A stretch of DNA of 17,173 nt from JAZLIC01 sp045617225 (GTDB lineage: Bacteria; Bacillota; Clostridia; Monoglobales; Monoglobaceae), in contig JAZLIC010000087.1 of NCBI GenBank assembly GCA_045617225.1, positions 1 to 17,173 on the forward strand. Reading direction: 5' to 3'. Position 1 is the stretch's first letter. The number at the start of each line of letters is the position of its first letter. The translations under genes were made by a program, and so were the position numbers. This document shows, piece by piece, positions 7,235 to 14,387 of the stretch. The notes beneath the pieces are model-generated. The model saw nothing but the letters and a program-made list of their open reading frames with translations, was not told the DNA's origin and did no database searches.

Positions 7235-7513
7235 ATGAACAAACAAGAACTTATTTCTAAAGTTGCTGACAAGGCAAACCTTTCTAAGAAAGACGCTGAG
7301 GCTGCAATCGCTGCTTTTGTATGTGCTGTTGAAGGCGCACTCAAGAAGGGTGATAAGGTACAGTTAGTTGGTTTTGGTAGTTTTGAAGTTCGCAAGAGAG
7401 CTGCAAGAACCGGCAGAAACCCACAGACCGGTGCTGACATGAAGATTCCTGCTGCTAAAGTTCCTGCATTTAAAGCAGGTAAGGCTTTCAAGGATCTCGT
7501 AAACGGCAAATAA
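7235..7513 (+). CDS. hup: HU family DNA-binding protein
   Basis: Small histone-like protein that bends and compacts DNA as a dimer. At 92 residues it is the standard HU length. The family signature is clear: MNKQELISKVA start, GFGSFEVRKRAARTGRNPQTG in the DNA-binding arm with the conserved RNP turn, then IPAAKVPAFKAGKAFKD. The ribosome-binding site AGGAG (7221-7225) is 9 bp from the ATG. Codon use is noticeably biased (many GCT, AAG and GGT codons compared with neighbours), consistent with high expression. In many Clostridia hup lies near yabP, yabQ, divIC and spoIIE; here only spoIIE is nearby, on the other strand. Confidence 0.97.
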   Translation: MNKQELISKVADKANLSKKDAEAAIAAFVCAVEGALKKGDKVQLVGFGSFEVRKRAARTGRNPQTGADMKIPAAKVPAFKAGKAFKDLVNGK

Positions 7514-7524
7514 TTGACGTTTTT

Positions 7525-7570
7525 AAAAGGACTGTAAAAAACAATCGTTTTTTACAGTCCTTTTTCTTTT
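7525..7570 (+). terminator. Strong rho-independent terminator after hup
   Basis: The arms 7525-7542 and 7547-7564 are perfectly complementary over 18 bp, with loop AATC. Each arm contains GGACTGT/ACAGTCC and an A/T run, and the second arm is followed by further T residues. It starts 12 bp after the hup stop codon. Confidence 0.95.
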
Positions 7571-7608
7571 ACAAATATATTAAAATAAAGATACTCCTCA
7601 AAAAATTG

Positions 7609-7637
7609 TTGAAAATATAACAAATTTATGATATACT
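7609..7637 (+). promoter_or_regulatory. Sigma-A promoter of the C1 protease gene
   Basis: TTGAAA (7609-7614) and TATACT (7632-7637) are 17 bp apart, with TG at the extended -10 position (TGATATACT). The start site would lie about 25 bp before the coding sequence. With the upstream hup terminator this makes the protease gene its own unit. Confidence 0.8.
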
Positions 7638-7670
7638 GCTAAAATGTACATTGTTTAAAGGAGATTGTTT

Positions 7671-9437
7671 ATGAGAAAAATCTTTTTGACTGCATTTTTA
7701 AGCTTGGTTTTCTTCCTTTCTTCTGTCGGAAGTGCGTTTGCAAATCCTGACATTACAATCACGGATATACCATACGAGGACTTTGCACGGGAAGGAGTTC
7801 ACCTACAAAGCTTATCCAAAGACAACAAAACTCTGCCTCGAAAATACAGTCACATTCCCGACCTTAACCCTGTTCTGAACCAGGGCACCACTTCCGACTG
7901 CTGGACATTTGCATCATCTGCGGCAGTAGAGGACGCTTATTATCACGAAGTTGGTTCGCATATAAATTTATCACACACCCATATGGCAAAAAGCCTTTAC
8001 AAAAACGGAACGCATCCATATTCTTTCACCTATGAAAGTGGCGGAAATATAAATATGGCAATTGCGTATTATGCGCGCTCCGGCGGTCCTGTCCTTGAAA
8101 GCGCCTTTAACGATTCAGCCGTATACAGCTATGAGGAAGTTTTGGGAATTAAACCGTTCGCACAGGTTTCTTCAATAGAATACATAAACGACAGTAAATC
8201 ATCGTTAGACTGCACCGACGAAACACTTATGAACAAAATCAAAACCGCCATTATGGAAAACGGTATTGTGCAAAGCTCGTATTATTCATACAGAGAAGGT
8301 TCCGGAAGTTCTACCGACGGAAATCCGTACTTTAACAAATATACAGGTGCGTACTATTACAACGGAAAAACTTCAGGCACAAACCACTCTATTGCGATAG
8401 TCGGTTGGGACGACGATTATCCCACATCTAACTTCTCAACAAGCGCAATCCCTCCGGGCAAAGGTGCGTGGGTTGTTAGAAACAGTTGGGGCGATACCTT
8501 CGGCGATGGCGGATATTGCTATGTTTCTTATTATGATAAGAATATGGCCAAGACAATTGTTTCATATCACGATATTTATAAGCCTTACGATAAGACGTAC
8601 ACACATTCTCCCCTTGGTATGACAAGCGTTATTAAAAACAGTCAAAATATAATATGGGGAGCCGCCACATTCAGTGGCAGCAGCGACAAAGAAGAGCTTA
8701 ATGCTATCGGCGTATATGTGCCGCAGGGAAACCAGACATATTCCTTTGCCGTAACCGACGGCGTCAATCTTTCCCGCAACACTATGGCGGACTTTTTGGA
8801 GCTTAAAAACGCAGACCCGGGAGAAACTGCAAAAATCACCTTTGAAAATCCCGGTTTTTATGTTGCGGAGCTTAAAGAACCTCTGTCCGTTTCCGAAACT
8901 TTCAGCGTATACGCTCGTATTACCGCCGAAAACGATACTCCGGCGCTCGCATCGGAAAAGGCACAGGAGAGCTTTGCCGAAAATGCGGTCACTGAGCCGA
9001 ACGAAACATACGTTGGTGCGGTAAATACCGGCGTTAGTTATTACGACATCAAGTTCCCGTACTATTGGTATGACGCCTTTGCAACACCTGTGAAAAAGCC
9101 CGACGGAAGTGAAGAAACGAGGAACTTTGGCTCTTTATGCTTATACGCTTACACAAACGAAACAAAATTTTCCGTCAATTCCAAAGTAAAGGATAACAAG
9201 CTGAATATTGATATAATCGGTAGCGACCTTTTGCAGATAACCGATAAAGCATATTTAAAAATTGGCTTTTACAAAAACGGACGTCTTGCAGGATTTAAAA
9301 ATATAGAATTCAAGCCGGATACAGATACAATCTCATTTGACGGCATTGATATTCCGTCAAACTCGACAATGTATAAAATATTTATCTGGGACGAGGATTA
9401 TTCTCCGATTATAGATGCAATATCAAAAACAAACTAA
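7671..9437 (+). CDS. Secreted papain-family (C1) cysteine protease with lectin-like domain
   Basis: Exported cysteine protease, likely cell-surface or extracellular. Of 588 residues, 1-24 form a signal peptide ending AFA. The papain domain spans about 55-300 with all active-site residues: oxyanion Q71 and nucleophile C77 in NQGTTSDCWTFAS, H239 in GTNHSIAIVGWDD, and N271 in VVRNSWGD. Residues about 310-500 resemble the lectin-like domain that accompanies C1 peptidases in Clostridia. The last 85 residues (near GFYKNGRLAGFKN and IFIWDEDYSP) resemble a small beta domain common at the ends of clostridial exported proteins. I chose ATG 7671 over the in-frame TTG 7665 because AAGGAG (7658-7663) has 7-bp spacing to it. 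No prosegment, LPXTG or membrane anchor is visible, so retention and activation are unclear. Substrate unknown. Confidence 0.9.
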   Translation: MRKIFLTAFLSLVFFLSSVGSAFANPDITITDIPYEDFAREGVHLQSLSKDNKTLPRKYSHIPDLNPVLNQGTTSDCWTFASSAAVEDAYYHEVGSHINLSHTHMAKSLYKNGTHPYSFTYESGGNINMAIAYYARSGGPVLESAFNDSAVYSYEEVLGIKPFAQVSSIEYINDSKSSLDCTDETLMNKIKTAIMENGIVQSSYYSYREGSGSSTDGNPYFNKYTGAYYYNGKTSGTNHSIAIVGWDDDYPTSNFSTSAIPPGKGAWVVRNSWGDTFGDGGYCYVSYYDKNMAKTIVSYHDIYKPYDKTYTHSPLGMTSVIKNSQNIIWGAATFSGSSDKEELNAIGVYVPQGNQTYSFAVTDGVNLSRNTMADFLELKNADPGETAKITFENPGFYVAELKEPLSVSETFSVYARITAENDTPALASEKAQESFAENAVTEPNETYVGAVNTGVSYYDIKFPYYWYDAFATPVKKPDGSEETRNFGSLCLYAYTNETKFSVNSKVKDNKLNIDIIGSDLLQITDKAYLKIGFYKNGRLAGFKNIEFKPDTDTISFDGIDIPSNSTMYKIFIWDEDYSPIIDAISKTN

Positions 9438-9441
9438 AAAA

Positions 9442-9603
9442 GGGGATGTTAAAAAAATCCAGAGCGCTAAAAGACAGAAAACATAAATATAAACATTGTG
9501 AAAAGATATAAATATGTTTTTAAATAATAAAATTTGTCGAAAAATCTAATAGTATTAGATTTTTCCATAAGTCTTTTAGCTATGAACATTTTTACCTATC
9601 CCC
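9442..9603 (+). repeat. 162-bp MITE-like element with imperfect terminal inverted repeats
   Basis: The left end (9442-9475) starts GGGGATGTTAAAAA and the right end (9571-9603), read inverted, starts GGGGATAGGTAAAAA. The inner parts GCTAAAAGAC (9466-9475) and GTCTTTTAGC (9571-9580) are exact 10-bp inverted complements. The AT-rich core holds another perfect 11-bp stem (9540-9550 with 9554-9564, loop AGT). Both ends match the copy at 43-90. There is no open reading frame and no obvious target-site duplication. It lies between the protease stop codon and its terminator, so it is probably transcribed. It may be a miniature mobile element or a conserved structured RNA. Confidence 0.6.
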
Positions 9604-9614
9604 GTATAAAAAAC

Positions 9615-9660
9615 GGCTGTCTAAAAACTGAGTGATAGTTTTTAAACAGCCTCTTTTTTT
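9615..9660. terminator. Bidirectional terminator between the C1 protease gene and spoIIE
   Basis: Arms 9615-9629 (GGCTGTCTAAAAACT) and 9637-9651 pair over 15 bp with one mismatch around a 7-nt loop. On plus it is followed by TCTTTTTTT, and on minus by GTTTTTTAT. It therefore suits both converging genes. The plus-strand T run overlaps the spoIIE stop codon. Confidence 0.9.
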
Positions 9661-11764
9661 AGTTTATCTTTAAAACTATTACCGTTACATCATCATCGGG
9701 CGTACCACCCTTTAAGGCAATGGACTTTTCCATTATTCTGTCCGCCAGCTCTTTTGCCGGCATATTAGGGTCGGATTTATCTATCATATCATACACCCAA
9801 TCCCTCTTTACATCTTTGCTTTTTATTCCGTCGGTTACCATAACGATGGTATCGCCTATCTCTAATTTTCGCGCAAAGGTTTCCACCTCAACAACAGACA
9901 TAAGCCCAATCGGCAATGAGGTCGACCGCACAATCTCTGTATAATCGCTTCTTTTTATATATCCCGGCTCTGCACCATTCTTTATAAATTCCACTTCGCC
10001 CGTGCATAAATCTATTACGCACATATCCACCGTTGCAAACGCCTCTTGCGCGGACTTCATCACCATAATGGAATTTATGAGCTTTACCGCCGTCGTCTTG
10101 TCAAAGCCTGCACGGAGAAAGTTGTTAAGCAAGTCCACTATTGCGTGGCTTTCCTTTGCCGCTCTCTTGCCCGTCCCCATTCCGTCACTCAGGGTTATTA
10201 TGTATTTACCCGTTTCCAAATAGTGCAGAAGGTGTGAGTCGCCGCACTCGGCGTCCAAACGCCCTTGGGCGATACCCGAACTGACATTCAGCCGCTCCTC
10301 ATTCTTTTTTTCAGGGGCACGGTAGGACTCTACATCATCGGAAATTGATTGTATTATATCCGCTATCCCTCTGAATTGTTCGCAGGTAAGCTCCCTGTTC
10401 TCGGTCAGCTTATGCTTCCACACCTGATTTATCCTGAATATTTCAAACTGCCTGTTTATTTCTTCTATAAAATACGAAGGTCGTTTACACTTTTCCAAAA
10501 AGGCAGGCGATATATTTTCTGTGGTGACTCTACCCTTGTTTTCCAAAATTTCAAGGAGACTGAGCATCTGCCTGTATGTTTCCTGAAAGTCCTCTCTCCA
10601 ACACTTGTTTGCCATTCTGCAACTGTGACACACCTTATCCGCAGTAGCATCAAACATAACCGAAATATCGTTAATATCTCCACCCTTTTGCTTGTCCGAA
10701 ATTGCCGAAAAAGTATCTGCCAAATTCCTAAACGATTCCGCTGTTTCGCAAAGCCGCTCCTTAAAGCGCTCACACAGCTTTTCGGTATCACGCTCCTTGC
10801 TTAAATAAAAGTCGGTTATAACCTCAAAGGTTTTAAACACCTTCGGCGGCAGAAAAGAAACTATCCCCACCGCCAAAACTATGTCAAGATAGCTATATAC
10901 CTGCTCCGCCGCAAATCCCAGATACAAAGCAAAGGCAAGTGCAGTAAGTCCAAATCCTATTACAGAACCCTTCTTGCCGCCTTTCGAGAAAAGGCCGCCG
11001 ACTATTCCTGCCGCTCCGAAGCAAGCTATGGCGGAGAGCGGGTCGTTGCCGAAGCCCATTAAAACGCCTGCTGTTATTCCGCTTACTACACCATAGGTTA
11101 AGCCGCCTATGGCAGACAGTATCATTATCACTGCCGCACACAATACATTTCCTGCGTTAATGTTTACTATCGGTATGGTGAACTTAAAGCTGAGTACGAC
11201 AAGGCAAAGAACGATACAAACGCTTAGCTTTTCGTCAAAGTCAAGGCTTTTGGAACTTATCTTTCCGTCAAGAAGCAAGTTTCCGCCCTTACTTAAAACA
11301 ATGCTGCCTATGGTCATAAGCAAAGCGTCACAGACAAGCAAAATTATGTCAGTAAAGTGAAACCCATAAAAAAACATAGTCGCAAGTCCTGTCAAAAGCA
11401 GACTGCCGCCTGTGACGGAAATTGCTGTAATCCCAGACAATTCCTGCCTTCCTCCCATTGCAATCAAAACACCCATATAAAGCGTCGCCGCCGCAATATA
11501 CCTGAGCGAAACAGAGAAATCACCAAGGCTTAAATACCCTATACATACCGCTAAAAATAAAAACAGACTCTTTAAGGAAAGCTTTTTCTCCATAGATAAA
11601 ACCGACAACCCAAACGGCGCAAGATAAGGAAGGGGAACAGCGTGTGTAAAAAGAAATCCCGCACCATACAGAACAAAATCGTATGGCAAAAGCCCCTCTT
11701 TCACACCTTTCCTGACTTTCACATTCCCTGCCACCCGGGCAGGCACCGCGTTTAGCTTTGACAT
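9659..11764 (-). CDS. spoIIE: Stage II sporulation protein E, serine phosphatase
   Basis: Membrane phosphatase that sits at the asymmetric septum and dephosphorylates SpoIIAA, freeing sigma-F in the forespore. The 701-residue protein is shorter than the 827 of B. subtilis but has the same plan: about ten membrane segments in residues 27-315, a central regulatory region (about 325-500) with the cysteine cluster CHSCRMANKCW (379-389), and a C-terminal PP2C domain (about 505-700). Metal-binding motifs are SDGMGTG (D527), TDG (D645) and TPDDDVT (690-692). The start is decided by the ribosome-binding site: AGGAGG lies directly against an upstream in-frame ATG (11770) but 7 nt before the ATG at 11764, so the latter is preferred. 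Upstream sequence shows a Spo0A-type promoter. Confidence 0.95.
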   Translation of the reverse strand: MSKLNAVPARVAGNVKVRKGVKEGLLPYDFVLYGAGFLFTHAVPLPYLAPFGLSVLSMEKKLSLKSLFLFLAVCIGYLSLGDFSVSLRYIAAATLYMGVLIAMGGRQELSGITAISVTGGSLLLTGLATMFFYGFHFTDIILLVCDALLMTIGSIVLSKGGNLLLDGKISSKSLDFDEKLSVCIVLCLVVLSFKFTIPIVNINAGNVLCAAVIMILSAIGGLTYGVVSGITAGVLMGFGNDPLSAIACFGAAGIVGGLFSKGGKKGSVIGFGLTALAFALYLGFAAEQVYSYLDIVLAVGIVSFLPPKVFKTFEVITDFYLSKERDTEKLCERFKERLCETAESFRNLADTFSAISDKQKGGDINDISVMFDATADKVCHSCRMANKCWREDFQETYRQMLSLLEILENKGRVTTENISPAFLEKCKRPSYFIEEINRQFEIFRINQVWKHKLTENRELTCEQFRGIADIIQSISDDVESYRAPEKKNEERLNVSSGIAQGRLDAECGDSHLLHYLETGKYIITLSDGMGTGKRAAKESHAIVDLLNNFLRAGFDKTTAVKLINSIMVMKSAQEAFATVDMCVIDLCTGEVEFIKNGAEPGYIKRSDYTEIVRSTSLPIGLMSVVEVETFARKLEIGDTIVMVTDGIKSKDVKRDWVYDMIDKSDPNMPAKELADRIMEKSIALKGGTPDDDVTVIVLKIN

Positions 11765-11800
11765 AGTCATACCTCCTAAAACATATTGGTAACATTTTCC

Positions 11801-11834
11801 ATTATATCCTTTAAGAGTATTATTTTCTGTCGAA
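11801..11834 (-). promoter_or_regulatory. Spo0A-activated sigma-A promoter of spoIIE (21-bp spacer) with 0A box
   Basis: On the minus strand TATAAT (11801-11806) is preceded at exactly 21 bp by TCGACA (11828-11833), a one-mismatch -35. The -35 overlaps a perfect 0A box, TGTCGAA on plus at 11828-11834. A degenerate second box (TGTCCGT, 11838-11844) starts 10 bp further upstream, one helical turn away. B. subtilis spoIIE and spoIIG promoters are known for the same over-long spacing with Spo0A~P bound at the -35. The motifs are seen; regulation is inferred. Confidence 0.7.
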
Positions 11835-11884
11835 GCCTGTCCGTATTTTTAAAAATTTTTCATTGCCGACCACATAAGGGTTTC

Positions 11885-11919
11885 GGGATGTCGAGGACGC
11901 CATCCCCTACATTGTAGGG
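11885..11919. repeat. Intergenic double-hairpin repeat
   Basis: GGGATG (11885-11890) pairs with CATCCC (11901-11906), and CCCTAC (11905-11910) pairs with GTAGGG (11914-11919). The two stems share bases and are alternatives. The sequence TCGAGGACGCCATCCCCTACA within it resembles, from memory, a repeat dispersed between genes in gut clostridia. It lies between the divergent spoIIE and glyQS promoters and carries no T tail. Confidence 0.5.
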
Positions 11920-11934
11920 CAGAGAACGGGAAAC

Positions 11935-11963
11935 TTGACCGATACGAATTTTTGTGATATAAT
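11935..11963 (+). promoter_or_regulatory. Strong sigma-A promoter of the glyQS operon
   Basis: TTGACC (11935-11940) and TATAAT (11958-11963) are 17 bp apart with TG at the extended -10 position. The leader would be only about 38 nt. No T-box leader (long structured leader with a conserved AGGGTGG-type block and terminator) is visible, although T-boxes are common on glycyl-tRNA synthetase genes of Firmicutes. Confidence 0.88.
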
Positions 11964-12007
11964 TTATTGGTGCATAAAAACGAACTTAAACTTAGGAGGA
12001 TAAATAT

Positions 12008-13390
12008 ATGAACAACACAGAAAAAACAATGGAAAAGATTGTTGCTCTCTGCAAGGGCAGAGGCTTTGTATATCCCGGCTCCGAAATATACGGAGGCCTC
12101 GCAAACTCTTGGGATTACGGTCCGCTTGGGGTAGAGTTTAAGAATAACATCAAGCGTGCTTGGTGGAAGAAGTTTATTCAGGAGAGTCCATACAATGTAG
12201 GCTTGGACGCAGCAATACTTATGAACCCGGAAACATGGGTTGCATCAGGACACGTAGGCGGCTTTTCAGACCCGCTTATGGACTGTAAAGAATGTAAGAC
12301 ACGTTATCGTGCAGATAAACTGATTGAAGATACAACAGGCGAAACTGCCGACGGTTGGTCGGAAGAAAAGATGCTTGCATTTATCGAAGAAAAGAACATC
12401 GCTTGCCCTAACTGCGGCAAGCACGACTTTACCGGCATCCGCAAGTTTAACCTTATGTTCAAGACCTTCCAGGGTGTAACCGAGGACAGCAAGAGTGAGC
12501 TTTTCCTCCGTCCCGAAACCGCACAGGGTATCTTTGTAAACTTTAAGAATGTTCAACGCACCACAAGAAAGAAAATCCCCTTCGGTATCGGACAGGTAGG
12601 CAAGTCCTTCCGTAACGAGATTACTCCGGGTAACTTTATTTTCCGTATCCGTGAGTTTGAACAGATGGAGCTTGAATTCTTCTGCAACCCGGGCACTGAC
12701 CTTGAATGGTTTGCATATTGGAAAGACGCTTGTAAGAACTTCCTTTTATCGCTTAATATCAAAGAGGAAAACTTAAAGCTCCGTGACCATGACCCGGAGG
12801 AGCTTTCACATTACAGTAACGCCACAACAGATATAGAATACCTCTTTCCGTTTGGTTGGGGTGAGCTTTGGGGTATTGCGGACAGAACTGATTTTGACTT
12901 AACCCAGCACAGTAACCACAGTGGCGAAAAGCTTGACTATACCGACCCGGAAACAAACGAGAAGTATATTCCTTATTGTATCGAGCCGTCACTTGGCGCA
13001 GACCGTGTTACACTTGCATTTCTGGTTGAAGCCTATGACGAGGAGATAGTTGACGCAGAGAAGAATGACGTGCGTACAGTTATGCACTTCCACCCGGCTT
13101 TGGCACCTGTAAAGGCGGCAGTTCTGCCGCTTTCCAAGAAGCTCTCCGACGGTGCGCGTGAAGTATATGCAAAAATCGCCGGCTCCTTTGTTTGCGAGTA
13201 TGACGAGGCAGGCTCTATCGGAAAGAGATATCGCCGCCAGGACGAGATTGGTACACCGTTCTGCATTACTTACGACTTTGACTCCGAGGAGGACAAGTGC
13301 GTAACAATCCGCCACCGTGACAGTATGGAACAGGAACGCGTAAAAATTGACGATTTGGTAGATTATATTTCAAAGGCAATCGCATTTTGA
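12008..13390 (+). CDS. glyQS: Glycyl-tRNA synthetase, single-chain dimeric type
   Basis: Class II synthetase that charges tRNA-Gly with glycine. The 460-residue protein is the single-chain alpha2 type, not the alpha2beta2 GlyQ/GlyS pair, and is normal length. Visible are the N-terminal GRGFVYPGSEIYGG, two CxxC pairs (C93/C96 and C133/C136) that may hold zinc in the insertion, class II motif 2 FRNE (201-204) with FEQMELEFF, motif 3 GADRV (330-334), and a C-terminal anticodon-binding domain (about 360-458) with IGKRYRRQDEIGTPFC. AGGAGG at 11994-11999 gives 8-bp spacing. It is first in a five-gene operon, with holB starting 13 bp after its stop. Confidence 0.96.
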   Translation: MNNTEKTMEKIVALCKGRGFVYPGSEIYGGLANSWDYGPLGVEFKNNIKRAWWKKFIQESPYNVGLDAAILMNPETWVASGHVGGFSDPLMDCKECKTRYRADKLIEDTTGETADGWSEEKMLAFIEEKNIACPNCGKHDFTGIRKFNLMFKTFQGVTEDSKSELFLRPETAQGIFVNFKNVQRTTRKKIPFGIGQVGKSFRNEITPGNFIFRIREFEQMELEFFCNPGTDLEWFAYWKDACKNFLLSLNIKEENLKLRDHDPEELSHYSNATTDIEYLFPFGWGELWGIADRTDFDLTQHSNHSGEKLDYTDPETNEKYIPYCIEPSLGADRVTLAFLVEAYDEEIVDAEKNDVRTVMHFHPALAPVKAAVLPLSKKLSDGAREVYAKIAGSFVCEYDEAGSIGKRYRRQDEIGTPFCITYDFDSEEDKCVTIRHRDSMEQERVKIDDLVDYISKAIAF

Positions 13391-13403
13391 TTGAGGTGAA
13401 GGT

Positions 13404-14387
13404 ATGAGCTTTGATAAGGTATGGGGCCACAAAGAGGCAGTTCGTCTTTTAAAAGCCGCAATACAAAGCGGTCATATCGGACACGCCTACATTTTTGAAG
13501 GCGCTTTTGGCGTTGGCAAGTACACCTTGGCAACTGCTTTTGCAAAAGCAATTTTAGGCATCGAAAGCGAAACACACCCTGACCTTATCACCGTAACAAA
13601 CGCTCTTTATGGCGAAGAAAAAAAGAAAGACGGCCTTTCGATTGACTCTGTTCGGCAAATGAGGCAAGATGTGTATGTAAAGCCGTATTTGGCAAAACAA
13701 AAGGTGTATATCTTACCCCACGGCGATTTAATGGGCATTGAGGCGCAAAACTGTTTGCTTAAAGTTTTTGAAGAACCTCCTGAGTACTGCACCATTATAA
13801 TTCTGGCAGAGAATGCAAATGCACTTTTGCAGACTATCCGCTCCCGTGCAGTTCTTCTTCGCCTTCATCCACTTGCCGCAGACGAGGTAGAGGATTACTT
13901 AACGGAAAATACCGACCTCTCAGGCAGCTCCGTCAAGGTAAAGGCTTGTATGAGCGGCGGCAGTATCGGCAGAGCCCTCTTGTTGATTGAGGATACTCAG
14001 GCGGACGCTCTCCGCACCGAACTGATTGACAACCTGTGCGCTCTCTCGGGCGGCGGTAATAAAAGCGTATACGACCTTGTCAAATTCTTGGGTAAGAACA
14101 AAGAAAAGACAGGGCTAATATTTGACACACTAAAAAGTTGGTTTTTAGATTTAATGCACATAAAGCAGTTGGGCAAGAATGCAAAAATCACAAATGCTGA
14201 TAAAGCAGATATTCTTGCATCGTTTTCGGCAAAGCTTACCAAGACGGCACCTATGTCCTGCTTAGAAGCAGTTGTTAAGTATGAAGGCATCATTGCCGCA
14301 AACGCAAATTATTCTGTTGCCTGCCTTTGTATGGCGACAGAACTCAGGGAGGAAATACATGGTAGAAATTATAGGAGTACGATTTAA
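13404..14387 (+). CDS. holB: DNA polymerase III delta' subunit (HolB), zinc module missing
   Basis: Clamp-loader subunit that helps load the sliding clamp at primed sites. The 327-residue AAA+ protein has a P-loop GAFGVGKYT at 33-41, the LLKVFEEPP block at 118-126 and a C-terminal helical collar domain (about 210-320). Two departures from the family are visible. The usual four-cysteine zinc module before HPDL is absent: residues 49-61 run directly AILGIESETHPDL. The SRC motif reads SRA at 147-149, keeping the arginine that serves as arginine finger but losing the cysteine. The gene order holB-ricT is conserved in Bacillus, which supports the call. GAGGTGAAGG just upstream is the ribosome-binding site. 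The last 29 bp overlap ricT. Confidence 0.9.
   Translation: MSFDKVWGHKEAVRLLKAAIQSGHIGHAYIFEGAFGVGKYTLATAFAKAILGIESETHPDLITVTNALYGEEKKKDGLSIDSVRQMRQDVYVKPYLAKQKVYILPHGDLMGIEAQNCLLKVFEEPPEYCTIIILAENANALLQTIRSRAVLLRLHPLAADEVEDYLTENTDLSGSSVKVKACMSGGSIGRALLLIEDTQADALRTELIDNLCALSGGGNKSVYDLVKFLGKNKEKTGLIFDTLKSWFLDLMHIKQLGKNAKITNADKADILASFSAKLTKTAPMSCLEAVVKYEGIIAANANYSVACLCMATELREEIHGRNYRSTI

Noticed and set aside
9436..9613. Target-site duplication around the 162-bp element
   Set aside because: Flanks are AT-rich and share A runs, but no matching direct repeat touches both ends, so transposition cannot be shown from this copy.
11889..11895. TGTCGAG as another Spo0A box near spoIIE
   Set aside because: It is an integral part of the dispersed hairpin repeat and too far from the -35 to fit the promoter geometry; one mismatch.
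14272..14358. Upstream extension of the RicT frame
   Set aside because: It lies wholly inside holB, and the AGGGAGG plus ATG at 14359 fits the known RicT N-terminus.
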